Assembly: GCA_964392265.1 (NCBI GenBank)
Contig: CAYMOS010000001.1
Span: 62,001 to 126,000 of the forward strand
Direction of reading: 5' to 3'
Length of the DNA: 64,000 nucleotides
From: CALMAK01 sp964392265
GTDB taxonomy: Bacteria; Patescibacteriota; Saccharimonadia; Saccharimonadales; Saccharimonadaceae
A model generated the notes under the pieces. That model worked only from the letters and a program-made list of their open reading frames with translations, made no database searches and was not told the origin of the DNA. Of the stretch, positions 49,939-59,181 are shown in pieces (position 1 is the stretch's first letter; the number at the start of each line of letters is the position of its first letter). A program made the position numbers and the translations under genes.

Positions 49939-52044
49939 CTAGCTATCGTATTGGCGGTAGAACTCATTTAACAGAACAACGCAGACAGCATAATATTTCA
50001 ATGTATTATGCGGGTTGATGTAGACCCGATGAGCAAGCATACGTCCATAGAGTAAACCTGTATGGAATAGAATGGTTCTACGTTCGGTCTCAGTTAAATA
50101 ATTCTCTGTAACAACACTACGTAGGTGATCATACAGTTCCATATAACGAGCTGACCTTCGATCATGATAATTTATTTGAATATCGGCCCCATCGATAGAA
50201 GCCTTGACCGCTTCATCATCTGCATTTAAGAATTCGTAACCGGCGATAAGTGACTGTGTATGTCGTGCAAAGTCAATGATTGGACCACGTATCTGGTTAT
50301 CATCTGAAGGGTCAATAATTACTGGCTCGTCCACCTTTGTGTCGACTAGTATATTATCAATCGTAAGATCACCGTGAATTGCAGTAGACTCTCGATACAC
50401 AGCAAGATCACCCCAAGCTTTTTTGTTGCTTTTTATTTTGTTAATGACGGTATAGAAATTATCATACTGTTCACCATTTATCGTGATAGTTTCAGATTCG
50501 ATAACTTGTCTTAGATCTTGATTTACCATCGTAGCTTTTTTGACCTTATCAATAAGGCGCTCCTGGATATATAAATCACGGTTCTTGTTGTGTACGGCTT
50601 CTTTCTTTAGCTCATAGATGTTCTCGAAGACATAACGCCATACTTCGTCAATAATCTGCGTGGATTGCTCCAAAGAGTGATTATGAACATACTCAAATAA
50701 TGAGATATTCTCAGGGCTATAAGAGAGGTCTATTGCGTAATATTCTTCATTTCTATGTTCCTCAATCACATCAACTATGGCCTTCTTTTTAGCAAATTTA
50801 CGCAACCAGAGGTACTGAACACGAAGACGATCAGCATACTCGATTGGGACAATTTTCTTTACATACATACTTCCGTTTTGCAAAGCAAGTACCGTGATAG
50901 CATCAGACCCACCTTTAAAGAATTTTACGAGACTAAGTCCTCCATTAACTTCAATCTTATGGAGTATACGCGTCAAAGTTGATCCCTGGAAATATGTTTC
51001 TAGAAATGTTGGAAAATCTTGCGATATATCATCGTAACGAAGGAGTTTGTTTATGTATGCGGTATTCCTTGATGGAGCCAAGCTATCGGTTTTCTTCGAT
51101 TTCTTATAAAGTATTAGGGATACAAAACCAACAAAAGCAATTGGTAATGATATAGTCACCCACATTAATTTCGCATATAAATCGATATTTCCACTGGTTT
51201 GTATATGTGTAATTGCCATGCTGATCTGGTGATATGATTGGGAACCGAACACACCGAGATCCGTTAGCGGCAGTGCGTATGGTATAAGCCCGCCAAGAAA
51301 AAGGTCAGTCCCAGAAAAGACAGGAAGTACCGCCATAACGATGAGGGCTGCCGATACAAAATAACAAACCCATGATACGCATGCGTACAAGATGTAGCGT
51401 CGCACCTGATCCTTAGACCTAAAGAAGCTCTGCAATCCAAAAATGAGAGACCAGGTCTTAAAGAGGATACTATTACTTATAGAAGTATTAAAAACTTGTG
51501 AGAAGCGCGATATAAACTTAAGTAGGAATCTGTTTTCATTCTTTAAAAGATAAAGACACAAGAGGATTGCGCAAGATGTCCCGAGCGCAATGACTGATAC
51601 TATCAGAACGGTTGATGTATATCCACCCAGGAATACTGTGGCGACAAATACAAGTAAACTGAGGAAAACGACATCCGTTGCCCTTTCTATGACGACTGCC
51701 GTAAACGTGTAAAGCAAGCTGATGTGCAATCTTCTGGCAATTACAAGAGATCTCACCAACTCACCTACACGAAAAGGCAATATTACATTGAATAAATAAC
51801 CAACTGAAAGTGCACCAAACTGAAACCTATTGCTACTTTGTGCAGCCTGGTCAAGAATGAGCTTTGTCCTCATTGAACGCAAAAAATGTCCAAAAAACTG
51901 TACCACTAGAGCTATAAGAATTATCCCTAGGGCAATATGATGTGTAGCCATATAGGAGACAATGTCACTGAGTATATTCCCCGAAAAAAGTATGGTGACT
52001 GTCAAAAAAATAAATGCTAGAGCAATAAGAATAATCTTCATCAT
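49939..52044 (-). CDS. LPG-synthase-type membrane flippase fused to an aminoglycoside-phosphotransferase-like kinase domain
   Basis: 701 residues. The first ~320 form eight or so helices of the lysylphosphatidylglycerol-synthase TM (UPF0104) family: GHFLRSMRTKLIL, LFNVILPFRVGELVRS and VVIERATDVVFL. The remainder is a soluble kinase-like domain: HGDLTIDNILV (about 557) is the catalytic loop and VIIDPSDD the metal-binding motif. The phosphotransferase part may phosphorylate a small molecule or a lipid-linked sugar moved by the membrane part. The ATG shares its A with the stop of the HAD gene. It forms an operon with that phosphatase-like gene. Confidence 0.75.
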   Translation of the reverse strand: MMKIILIALAFIFLTVTILFSGNILSDIVSYMATHHIALGIILIALVVQFFGHFLRSMRTKLILDQAAQSSNRFQFGALSVGYLFNVILPFRVGELVRSLVIARRLHISLLYTFTAVVIERATDVVFLSLLVFVATVFLGGYTSTVLIVSVIALGTSCAILLCLYLLKNENRFLLKFISRFSQVFNTSISNSILFKTWSLIFGLQSFFRSKDQVRRYILYACVSWVCYFVSAALIVMAVLPVFSGTDLFLGGLIPYALPLTDLGVFGSQSYHQISMAITHIQTSGNIDLYAKLMWVTISLPIAFVGFVSLILYKKSKKTDSLAPSRNTAYINKLLRYDDISQDFPTFLETYFQGSTLTRILHKIEVNGGLSLVKFFKGGSDAITVLALQNGSMYVKKIVPIEYADRLRVQYLWLRKFAKKKAIVDVIEEHRNEEYYAIDLSYSPENISLFEYVHNHSLEQSTQIIDEVWRYVFENIYELKKEAVHNKNRDLYIQERLIDKVKKATMVNQDLRQVIESETITINGEQYDNFYTVINKIKSNKKAWGDLAVYRESTAIHGDLTIDNILVDTKVDEPVIIDPSDDNQIRGPIIDFARHTQSLIAGYEFLNADDEAVKASIDGADIQINYHDRRSARYMELYDHLRSVVTENYLTETERRTILFHTGLLYGRMLAHRVYINPHNTLKYYAVCVVLLNEFYRQYDS

Positions 52045-52613
52045 CAAGAGAAGTTCCTTATATGAACTACCTGTATACCTGCTGCGTTTGCCGCTTTCAA
52101 GCCTTTCTCTGAATCTTCAAAAGCTATAGCCTCAGCGGGAGATAGTTCAGACAGGCTCAAAGCTCTGAGATATGCTTCTGGATCTGGTTTCATACTCGTA
52201 ACATCATCCCCAAAAATAGTAAACGTAAAGTACTTTGTCAGGTCGTGTGCCTCTAGAACAGCTCGTGCATTCTCCTGTTTTGCTGTTGTGACGAGTACAG
52301 TAACGTAGTTTTCGGACATTTGTCTTAAAAAGACAGACAGATAATCATTTAACTTAGACGTATGAAGGTAGTTTGGATAAAGCAAAGCTTTCTGACGATT
52401 AATGTCAGCTATACCCTCGGTTTCTAAGCCCTTTACAATCTTGGGCAGAAACACGCTTGAGCTCTCCCCTGCCATAATTGACTCACGAAGTTCCTCGCCA
52501 ACAATATTTGAAGTCACCGCGTTAATAGCTTCACGGTATGCAAAATAATTAGCTTCGTGCGTGTCAACGAGCGTTCCATCCAAGTCAAAAAAGAAACCTT
52601 TTATTTGTGCCAT
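52044..52613 (-). CDS. HAD-family phosphatase (beta-phosphoglucomutase-like)
   Basis: A 189-residue HAD hydrolase. Motif I is FFFDLDGTLVDTHEANYF, motif II VLVTTAK, and motif III/IV KPDPEAYLRAL plus IAFEDSEKGLKAANAAG. It removes phosphate from a small substrate, likely a sugar phosphate given the setting. The ATG at 52613 is chosen (MAQIKGFFFDLDG); a 33-codon upstream extension runs through promoter DNA. It overlaps the flippase-kinase gene by one base. Confidence 0.9.
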   Translation of the reverse strand: MAQIKGFFFDLDGTLVDTHEANYFAYREAINAVTSNIVGEELRESIMAGESSSVFLPKIVKGLETEGIADINRQKALLYPNYLHTSKLNDYLSVFLRQMSENYVTVLVTTAKQENARAVLEAHDLTKYFTFTIFGDDVTSMKPDPEAYLRALSLSELSPAEAIAFEDSEKGLKAANAAGIQVVHIRNFS

Positions 52614-52632
52614 AAATTCCCAGTCTTTACCT

Positions 52633-52638
52633 ATAATA
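52633..52638 (-). promoter_or_regulatory. -10 box of the HAD/flippase-kinase operon
   Basis: TATTAT, 19 bases before the HAD ATG. The leader would be about 13 bases without a clear Shine-Dalgarno. Confidence 0.4.
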
Positions 52639-52672
52639 CCACCCATTAATTTTAATTCACAGGTTACTAAAG

Positions 52673-52678
52673 TATAAT
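52673..52678 (+). promoter_or_regulatory. -10 box of the GT2-GT4 fusion gene (leaderless architecture)
   Basis: TATAAT, 7 bases (TAGTTAC), ATG. Confidence 0.65.
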
Positions 52679-52685
52679 TAGTTAC

Positions 52686-54857
52686 ATGACCCGCAAGACA
52701 CCTTCCGCTCAATATGACCTATCAATTATTATCGCAGCACATCGAGAGGGTCTGATAGCTCATAAAACAATGCAGAGTATCGAGCGGGCACTGATAGATC
52801 TTCGAAGACAAGGATTTTCTCATGAAATCATTGTCACAGTCGATAATGGCGATGACAGTACACTAGATTACTTCAACTCATACACTACATCTCCTATAAC
52901 AACATATGCTATTAATGTAGCTGACCTGGCCGCTTCAAGAAACTATGCCGTCAAAAAATCATCAGGCAGGTACATTGCAACAGTTGATGCAGATGATCTA
53001 GTCTCTGAACATTGGTTTGTAAATTCACTTCGACTGCTCAAAGAGGAATCAGATGACGTGGTACTTCATACGCAGTACTCAGTGAATTTCGGAACAAAAG
53101 ATATCGTGTGGGAAAAGTTTGATTCACGCACCAAAGATGAGGACGCGATCATTATGACATGGGCAAACCGATGGGATTCCGCGGTAGTTGCCCCTCGCAA
53201 GGTATTTGAGGAATTCCCATACCAACCAAATACAGGCGGGTTCGGATCTGAAGATTGGCACTTTAACTCACAAACACTAGCTGCTGGTATCAAGCATAAG
53301 GTCGTACCAGAAACGATACTTTTTGTACGCAGGAAAGATATCTCAGAGATGACGATTCAAGCAGCAGATCGCAGAACAGTACATTATACTGATCTTCTAT
53401 CTATCAATACTCTCAGGGCTATTGATACGGGGCCTTACCGTAGCGCTGCGAGGGATACTACAATTGAGCCCGACCGGCTCATAAATGCACTATCTAGAGC
53501 AAAGCATCTTAGCTCACGAATGGCTCATTATGTACATAGGAAAGCGAAAAACCTTCCCGTATATAAGTCTATTACACAGCCTATACTGAGCAAAAGAAAG
53601 CAACAAAAACATGAAGAAATAAATGATCGGTTTCCTTCTTGGCTCGTATCTGAATGGCGCGCCATTCATACGATCGATAGAGAGATATTTCCTTCGCGCC
53701 AACTACTTAACAACATCCCGATATATCACTCTGAGATGTATGAGCTCGGTATAGCTTTTCGTGACATAATGGCTAGTTTTAGTGATAAGGCTACATATAT
53801 CATGCTGATACCCGCGCTCAGGCCAGGTGGCGCCGAAGTTGTCATGCTTAACTTTTTGAATGCATTAAGAGTCATCCACCCCGAATGGCATCTGGCTGTC
53901 ATAACGACCGAGGCAAACGAAAACAAATGGCGTGATCGATTATCGGCTGATATTGATTTTATAGATTTTGGAAATATAACGAATGGATTATCTGAAGATT
54001 TGCGCATGCAACTACTTGCGCGAGTAATCGTGCAGAGTCAAGCTTCATATATTCACATTGCTCAATCGATCCTTGGATTTTCGTTTGCAAAACACTACCG
54101 TAGCCTTTTGAAGAATTATACTGTGTATAGTTTTGCTTTTTGTGAAGACGAAGATGATGAGAGCAGAATTGCAGGCCATGTTCATTCAGGTATACCAATA
54201 GCCTACCCTGTTATATCGAGAGTATTTTCTGACCATGAAGCAATTATCAACCAACTCTGTAGTGAGTATGGTTTTAATAAGAATCTTTTCACAAGCCTTT
54301 ACCAACCTGTAACTATACCCACTATTGAGCCTCACGGCGCCCATAAGCCACTCCGTATTTTATGGGCTAGTCGAATTGCCAAGCAAAAGCGACCGGATAT
54401 ACTCAAAGAAATTGCACAACAACTTAACCCTAACAATGTTCAAATTGATGTCTACGGTATATTTGAAAATGGCTATGATAAAGACTATTTTGGCACTATT
54501 GCGTCCTTGACCTACAAGGGTTCGTTTACTGATGTCCGTCAGCTCAATAGTGACCAATACGATGTGTTCCTGTACACTTCAGAAAACGACGGTATTCCAA
54601 ATATACTACTTGAGATGATCAGCAACGGATTATTAGTCATAGCCCCAAATATAGGAGGAATCTCAGAGCTTATCAATGAAAAAACTGGTATTCTTATAGA
54701 AAAAAATGATGATGTCAAATCGTATGTACAGGCAATAAATCATCTTGTCTCAGATTACAAAAGTTATTTACATCGAGTCACTGAAGCACAAAAGCTTATT
54801 AAGAAACGCCACTCATTCGAAAACCTCGTTAAGCAATTACGAGACACGTTGGATTAA
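52686..54857 (+). CDS. Two-domain glycosyltransferase: GT2 fused to GT4
   Basis: 723 residues. The N-terminal GT-A domain (about 1-230) has SIIIAAHREGLIAHKTMQSI, TVDNGDD and the metal-binding VDADD. The C-terminal GT-B domain (about 360-723) has PALRPGGAEVVMLNFL in the first lobe and RILWASRIAKQKRPD and YTSENDGIPNILLEM in the second. It probably adds two successive sugars. It has its own leaderless start and is divergent from the HAD gene. It ends 8 bases before the convergent gene for the secreted muramidase-like protein. Confidence 0.88.
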   Translation: MTRKTPSAQYDLSIIIAAHREGLIAHKTMQSIERALIDLRRQGFSHEIIVTVDNGDDSTLDYFNSYTTSPITTYAINVADLAASRNYAVKKSSGRYIATVDADDLVSEHWFVNSLRLLKEESDDVVLHTQYSVNFGTKDIVWEKFDSRTKDEDAIIMTWANRWDSAVVAPRKVFEEFPYQPNTGGFGSEDWHFNSQTLAAGIKHKVVPETILFVRRKDISEMTIQAADRRTVHYTDLLSINTLRAIDTGPYRSAARDTTIEPDRLINALSRAKHLSSRMAHYVHRKAKNLPVYKSITQPILSKRKQQKHEEINDRFPSWLVSEWRAIHTIDREIFPSRQLLNNIPIYHSEMYELGIAFRDIMASFSDKATYIMLIPALRPGGAEVVMLNFLNALRVIHPEWHLAVITTEANENKWRDRLSADIDFIDFGNITNGLSEDLRMQLLARVIVQSQASYIHIAQSILGFSFAKHYRSLLKNYTVYSFAFCEDEDDESRIAGHVHSGIPIAYPVISRVFSDHEAIINQLCSEYGFNKNLFTSLYQPVTIPTIEPHGAHKPLRILWASRIAKQKRPDILKEIAQQLNPNNVQIDVYGIFENGYDKDYFGTIASLTYKGSFTDVRQLNSDQYDVFLYTSENDGIPNILLEMISNGLLVIAPNIGGISELINEKTGILIEKNDDVKSYVQAINHLVSDYKSYLHRVTEAQKLIKKRHSFENLVKQLRDTLD

Positions 54858-54865
54858 ATATTTGT

Positions 54866-57481
54866 TTAATTTCCTATTGTTACCTGAAGACGTCTTGTGA
54901 TCTGAGAATTTTCACTTACTGGATTTGTATTGTTCCATGATCCGTTATAATTACCGATTTCTATGGTCCATACACCGGTCTTATCAAAATTAACAGGCAT
55001 GCTATAGGTCTGTGTGGAATTCGGAGCTATTATAAAATCATTCCAACCTGGATCGTAATTTCTACCATTTGGGTCGCGAACAGCAAGTCCCATTCTGCCA
55101 AGATTCACTGTATTTGAACCATAATTCGTCACAGTAAATGTAAGAATGTGGCTACCTATAGTCTTAGCGTCACTAAAGGTAATTCCTTGAGTGACTGTTG
55201 GGCTTGGAAGTACGGCTAGCTTAAGTGACGTGCTTACCGTCTGGTCAGCTGAAGGAAGGGGCTGGGACACCCATTGACCACCAACCTTACCCCCAATTGT
55301 AATAATCGCAGTCCCCGGATTCAAAAAACGCACAGACTTTGAATAAATATACGTGCTACGGGGAGCTATCGTAGGTGAATCCCACCCAGAATCAAGATTG
55401 TTCCCGCTTGCATCGCGTACTGCAAGACCTATAGATTCGAGAGAGACGGGTAAGTCACCATCATTTCTGACGCTAAATTGGAGCGTCGTATCTTGTCCAA
55501 CTCTTGGGCTTACGACAGACGAAGATACACTGGCAGATACCGCTGGGTTCTGAGAAACATCAATAGTGGTACTTGAGAGCACACCTGGATCAAGCGGTAA
55601 CACATTCGTGGTCCAGCTATCGTTGACGTAACCACCTATGCTAATATTCCATTTACCCACCTTGTTGGGGTAAAGGTCTACGGTATAAACATATGAGCCA
55701 TCTGGTTGAATAGTAGCCACATCCCATCGGGGGTCTGCGTTATTACCGGAAGGATCGCGAATAAATAAACCTATTCGGTTGGTTGTTACTGGCTGTAAAC
55801 CAAAATTCTTTATAGTAAACGATAGTGTTACTTTTTGACCGACTTTTGGGTTTGAAGTAAGATTCTGAAGTCCCGTGACAATACTTGGGCTTGGTTTCAC
55901 CTGCAGTACTTGTGTAAATTGTTGACCTTCGCTGACCGATGGGAAGCTTGAATCATTCCATGTTATCCCTGAATCATACGTAAGTGCTATGGAAAGACTA
56001 TACTGCCCCACGCGTTGCGGAGTTAGTATTCTAGAATACGTATAAAGTGCACCGGGAGCAACCGCTGTCGGTGATTCATAGGGTAGATCAAGGTTTTGAC
56101 CGTCTGTTCCCCTTATTGCCATTCCTATTTTTCCAAGGCTAAGTGGCTTAAGGCTATTGTTCCTGATAGCAAAACTGGCGGCTACAGGTTTTCCAACACG
56201 AAGCTCAGAATCAACTGACGGAAGATGTTCTATAGTAGGAATTGCTTGTACAAACACCTGAGCACTTCTTGGTGCCGCAGAATCCATACTTGAAGGGAAG
56301 TTCGCACTCCAGCCAGTACTACTCTGATAGTTTGCAATTGAGAAGGTATAGGTGTCCTCACTATTAAATGTCTGCGCAGCACTATAGTGGTATGTGTCGC
56401 CAGGTGCAATTGTTACCGATTTTCTACCGAAGTCGTAATTTGAGCCGTCACTTCCCCTTACTGCGACCATCATATCTCCAATGTTCTGGGGGCTATTTGT
56501 TGTATTCTGAACGTCGAACGAAACAGTCACTGATCGTTTCGTAAAAGCTCCGCCCGAGATAGATGAGGTGACTTTAAGTGGCGTTGTTACCTGTACCGCT
56601 CCGTACGTTGAGCCAAACCACTCGTTGAAGAACATGAAAAAGTTTCTGTTTCCATATGAGCTACAGCTGTCACCAGTACCAGGATATGCCCCAAGTGACG
56701 CCTGATTCGGTGCATAAGGTGTGTAAATATACAAACTTGCTGTTGCAACATTCTGAATAAAAATATTCTGACCACCGCAATTTGGATTCGGATTGTTTTG
56801 AACATAGTTCCATCGATTTGGCTGGTAATTATATGAGCTTATATTATCTACATAGTATCGAAGTTGCCATGCAGCAAGACTAACTTGGTTATAAAAGCCG
56901 GATTTCGAGGAGACACATGCGGCCGAGTAGTTTGGTCCGCTATCCGGACATGCATACCCCATGGCATATTTATACTGACTCTTAAGTGGCCAACTGTCAG
57001 AAAAAAGAGGTCCTTGGGATTCTTTTTTTAGTAAGACAAGGAGAACCTGAGGATTAATCCCATACTTTTGGGCGGCTTCGTAAATAATTTGTCCCGCGCT
57101 TTTGGCACCCGCAAACCAGCCACCTCCATTTTCAAATGAAGTAGCGCCCGTATCGGGATTTTCGTAGTAGTTCTGTAAACACACATATGGAGGCCCCGGC
57201 CAGCCCTTAACTTGCTGCGCGTACTGAGCGCGATTTAAGTTCCCATAACCTGATGGTTGAGTCCCCCATGTATCGCAGTTTGGTGTGTGGCTCGTAATAA
57301 AATCCTGAACAGCTTGAGCGCTCGAGAAGGAGTTTTTATTATAGAATACTGAGTCATCAATAATTCTTCCTGGCTGAAAATCTGTTGCACTTATAGCATG
57401 CACTCTTCCTCCGATGAAGATATTTCCCAGCATACAAAAGGCCAAGGTAACACCTACAACAAGAATAGCTCGCCGAATCAC
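54866..57481 (-). CDS. Secreted muramidase/transglycosylase-like protein with repeated CARDB-like domains
   Basis: 871 residues with an N-terminal signal peptide (RAILVVGVTLAFCMLGNIF). Residues about 110-290 are a lysozyme-like module: FAGAKSAGQIIYEAAQKYGI, NPQVLLVLLKKESQG with the catalytic-type Glu, and several cysteines that could pair. The rest (about 296-871) is five tandem immunoglobulin-like domains of about 110 residues, each with the phrase A-V-R-D/G-x-x-G-x-N-x-D and a Y-x-Y/F-S block, resembling CARDB. It probably cuts or binds cell wall, own or host. The GTG start overlaps the upstream anchored gene (GTGA). Confidence 0.8.
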   Translation of the reverse strand: MIRRAILVVGVTLAFCMLGNIFIGGRVHAISATDFQPGRIIDDSVFYNKNSFSSAQAVQDFITSHTPNCDTWGTQPSGYGNLNRAQYAQQVKGWPGPPYVCLQNYYENPDTGATSFENGGGWFAGAKSAGQIIYEAAQKYGINPQVLLVLLKKESQGPLFSDSWPLKSQYKYAMGYACPDSGPNYSAACVSSKSGFYNQVSLAAWQLRYYVDNISSYNYQPNRWNYVQNNPNPNCGGQNIFIQNVATASLYIYTPYAPNQASLGAYPGTGDSCSSYGNRNFFMFFNEWFGSTYGAVQVTTPLKVTSSISGGAFTKRSVTVSFDVQNTTNSPQNIGDMMVAVRGSDGSNYDFGRKSVTIAPGDTYHYSAAQTFNSEDTYTFSIANYQSSTGWSANFPSSMDSAAPRSAQVFVQAIPTIEHLPSVDSELRVGKPVAASFAIRNNSLKPLSLGKIGMAIRGTDGQNLDLPYESPTAVAPGALYTYSRILTPQRVGQYSLSIALTYDSGITWNDSSFPSVSEGQQFTQVLQVKPSPSIVTGLQNLTSNPKVGQKVTLSFTIKNFGLQPVTTNRIGLFIRDPSGNNADPRWDVATIQPDGSYVYTVDLYPNKVGKWNISIGGYVNDSWTTNVLPLDPGVLSSTTIDVSQNPAVSASVSSSVVSPRVGQDTTLQFSVRNDGDLPVSLESIGLAVRDASGNNLDSGWDSPTIAPRSTYIYSKSVRFLNPGTAIITIGGKVGGQWVSQPLPSADQTVSTSLKLAVLPSPTVTQGITFSDAKTIGSHILTFTVTNYGSNTVNLGRMGLAVRDPNGRNYDPGWNDFIIAPNSTQTYSMPVNFDKTGVWTIEIGNYNGSWNNTNPVSENSQITRRLQVTIGN

Positions 57482-58044
57482 TTAACGTTTACCTCTAATG
57501 TATTTGATATGCCCTCAGACACTGAGGATGTATATTTTAGCTGAACTTTCCATACACCGCTACCAAGCTCACTGGCGGGAAAATTAATTGTCTTACAGGT
57601 TGTCGAGCTGGCACTAGGAAGTATGGTCGATTGCTTTTCAATCACTCTACCTGCACTAGTGAATTGATACGTGCAGACACCATTTGTCTCGACTATATTT
57701 GAGACAAAGCCACTTGCGGATATACTAGCATCCTCCGATTCGCCCACGTTCGTAAGAACAACATTCACTTTTTGCAGCTTAGTAGATGGATCAACAGATG
57801 GCTTTGGTGGCTGATCTGTTTGCGTGCTCTCCTCTTTCTTCTCGGGATTCTTATTTAGGTCCTGCTCAAGCTTTTTGTCCTGCGGTGTACGCTCGATACT
57901 CACCCCATTTGAATCACGCTTTATGTCATTTCGATGAACATAGAGATAGATAGTTGATACAATTGCCGCTGCCAACACAATAATTAAGACACTTACTACT
58001 AGGGGTTTTTTACTCTTTCTATTCTTATTTTCTTGTAGTCGCAT
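57478..58044 (-). CDS. Membrane-anchored protein with CARDB-like outer domain, partner of the secreted muramidase
   Basis: 188 residues: a short basic cytoplasmic start, one helix (about 14-34, VVSVLIIVLAAAIVSTIYLY), a charged linker (about 36-80) and an outer beta-domain (VNVVLTNVGESEDASIS, KLQKVN) with two cysteines. It overlaps the gene for the muramidase-like protein by four bases and is co-transcribed. It may hold or position that protein at the membrane. No enzyme motif is seen. Confidence 0.7.
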   Translation of the reverse strand: MRLQENKNRKSKKPLVVSVLIIVLAAAIVSTIYLYVHRNDIKRDSNGVSIERTPQDKKLEQDLNKNPEKKEESTQTDQPPKPSVDPSTKLQKVNVVLTNVGESEDASISASGFVSNIVETNGVCTYQFTSAGRVIEKQSTILPSASSTTCKTINFPASELGSGVWKVQLKYTSSVSEGISNTLEVNVK

Positions 58045-58075
58045 ATTTTTGATTTTTATATAACCTTTACCGATA

Positions 58076-58104
58076 ATTATACTCTAGCTTACTAAACAAG
58101 GCAA
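58076..58104 (-). promoter_or_regulatory. Promoter of the anchored protein and muramidase operon
   Basis: TTGCCT at 58104-58099, a 17-base spacer and TATAAT at 58081-58076 on the minus strand; leader about 25-30 bases, AT-rich. Confidence 0.65.
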
Positions 58105-58148
58105 TGCGTGAACAGCTTCAACACCAAGCACAGAATGTTGTTCTTTGT

Positions 58149-58154
58149 TATAAT
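58149..58154 (+). promoter_or_regulatory. -10 box of the GT2 gene at 58165
   Basis: TATAAT, 10 bases before the ATG at 58165. Confidence 0.45.
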
Positions 58155-58164
58155 AAGGACACTT

Positions 58165-59181
58165 ATGTCAAAAGAAAGATCCAAAATACCGTTAGTATCT
58201 GTTATTCTTCCTGCTTACAATGCGGAATCCTACATTGAAGAGTCTATCCAGAGCGTATTACGTCAAGATTTTACAAATTTTGAATTTATCATCATCAATG
58301 ATGGGTCCACCGACAATACACAACCAATCATTGATAAGTATGCGAAAATCGACAAAAGAATTATCGTAATAAAACAAAATAACAAGGGCCTCGTTAATAC
58401 ATTGAATATTGGTCTAGAGGCGGCAAAAGGTCGCTTCATTGCTCGTATTGATGGTGATGACCCATGGCTTGATCACAAACTTTCTCATCAAGTAAAAGAA
58501 TTTGAGCAAGATGACTCCCTTGTGCTCATAGGTGGTGGCTTCGAAGTTATTGATGAAAATGGGTATTATATTGAGACAATCTTTCCGCCGACTACCGATG
58601 ATGATATACGAAGATCCCTGATGTTACGCAATGTATTTGGGCATGCGGGTGTCATGATGAAAAGAGATGCAGTACTATCTACTGGTGGGTATAGGAAGGA
58701 TTTTGGTCCAACCGAGGATTATGATCTATGGATTAGACTATCTAAGCTTGGAACCGTAAAGAACTTACCTCATCCCGTCTATCGGTATCGGATAAATCGC
58801 TACGGTATTTCCCAAACGAGCAGCTCTATTCAGGCAATAGAAACGAAGAAGCACATCGAGAGACAGTGGTCCACTCATATACCTGAAGTGCTAAAAAGAC
58901 GAGAAATTTTATCAAGAGCGAATAACTACCTCAAGGCTTCTCCACTTGAGTGGTATAACGTAGCTTTGAAGGAGCAGTTCTTGTCTGACAACGCACAAGT
59001 TGGAATTAAATTAGTAAGACACAAACACTTTATCGACGGTATACGTCAATTGTTTTACGTTGCTAGCACTGGAAGAGCAGGCGTAAGGGCTGTCATCAAA
59101 CGAATTAAAAAGCTTGATGCCGGTAGCTTTAGGCAGAGACAACATGTAGCTATAGACCATACGGAAGTAACTACCGACTAA
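58165..59181 (+). CDS. GT2-family glycosyltransferase
   Basis: 338 residues, a typical soluble GT-A enzyme: LVSVILPAYNAESYIEESIQ, INDGSTDNTQPII, DGDDPWL as the DxD metal site and GPTEDYDLWIRLSKLG as the acceptor-side block. The ATG at 58165 is used because the domain starts right after it; an upstream in-frame ATG would put 19 codons across the -10 box. It is convergent with the ABC exporter ATPase gene, and the two overlap by four bases. Confidence 0.9.
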   Translation: MSKERSKIPLVSVILPAYNAESYIEESIQSVLRQDFTNFEFIIINDGSTDNTQPIIDKYAKIDKRIIVIKQNNKGLVNTLNIGLEAAKGRFIARIDGDDPWLDHKLSHQVKEFEQDDSLVLIGGGFEVIDENGYYIETIFPPTTDDDIRRSLMLRNVFGHAGVMMKRDAVLSTGGYRKDFGPTEDYDLWIRLSKLGTVKNLPHPVYRYRINRYGISQTSSSIQAIETKKHIERQWSTHIPEVLKRREILSRANNYLKASPLEWYNVALKEQFLSDNAQVGIKLVRHKHFIDGIRQLFYVASTGRAGVRAVIKRIKKLDAGSFRQRQHVAIDHTEVTTD

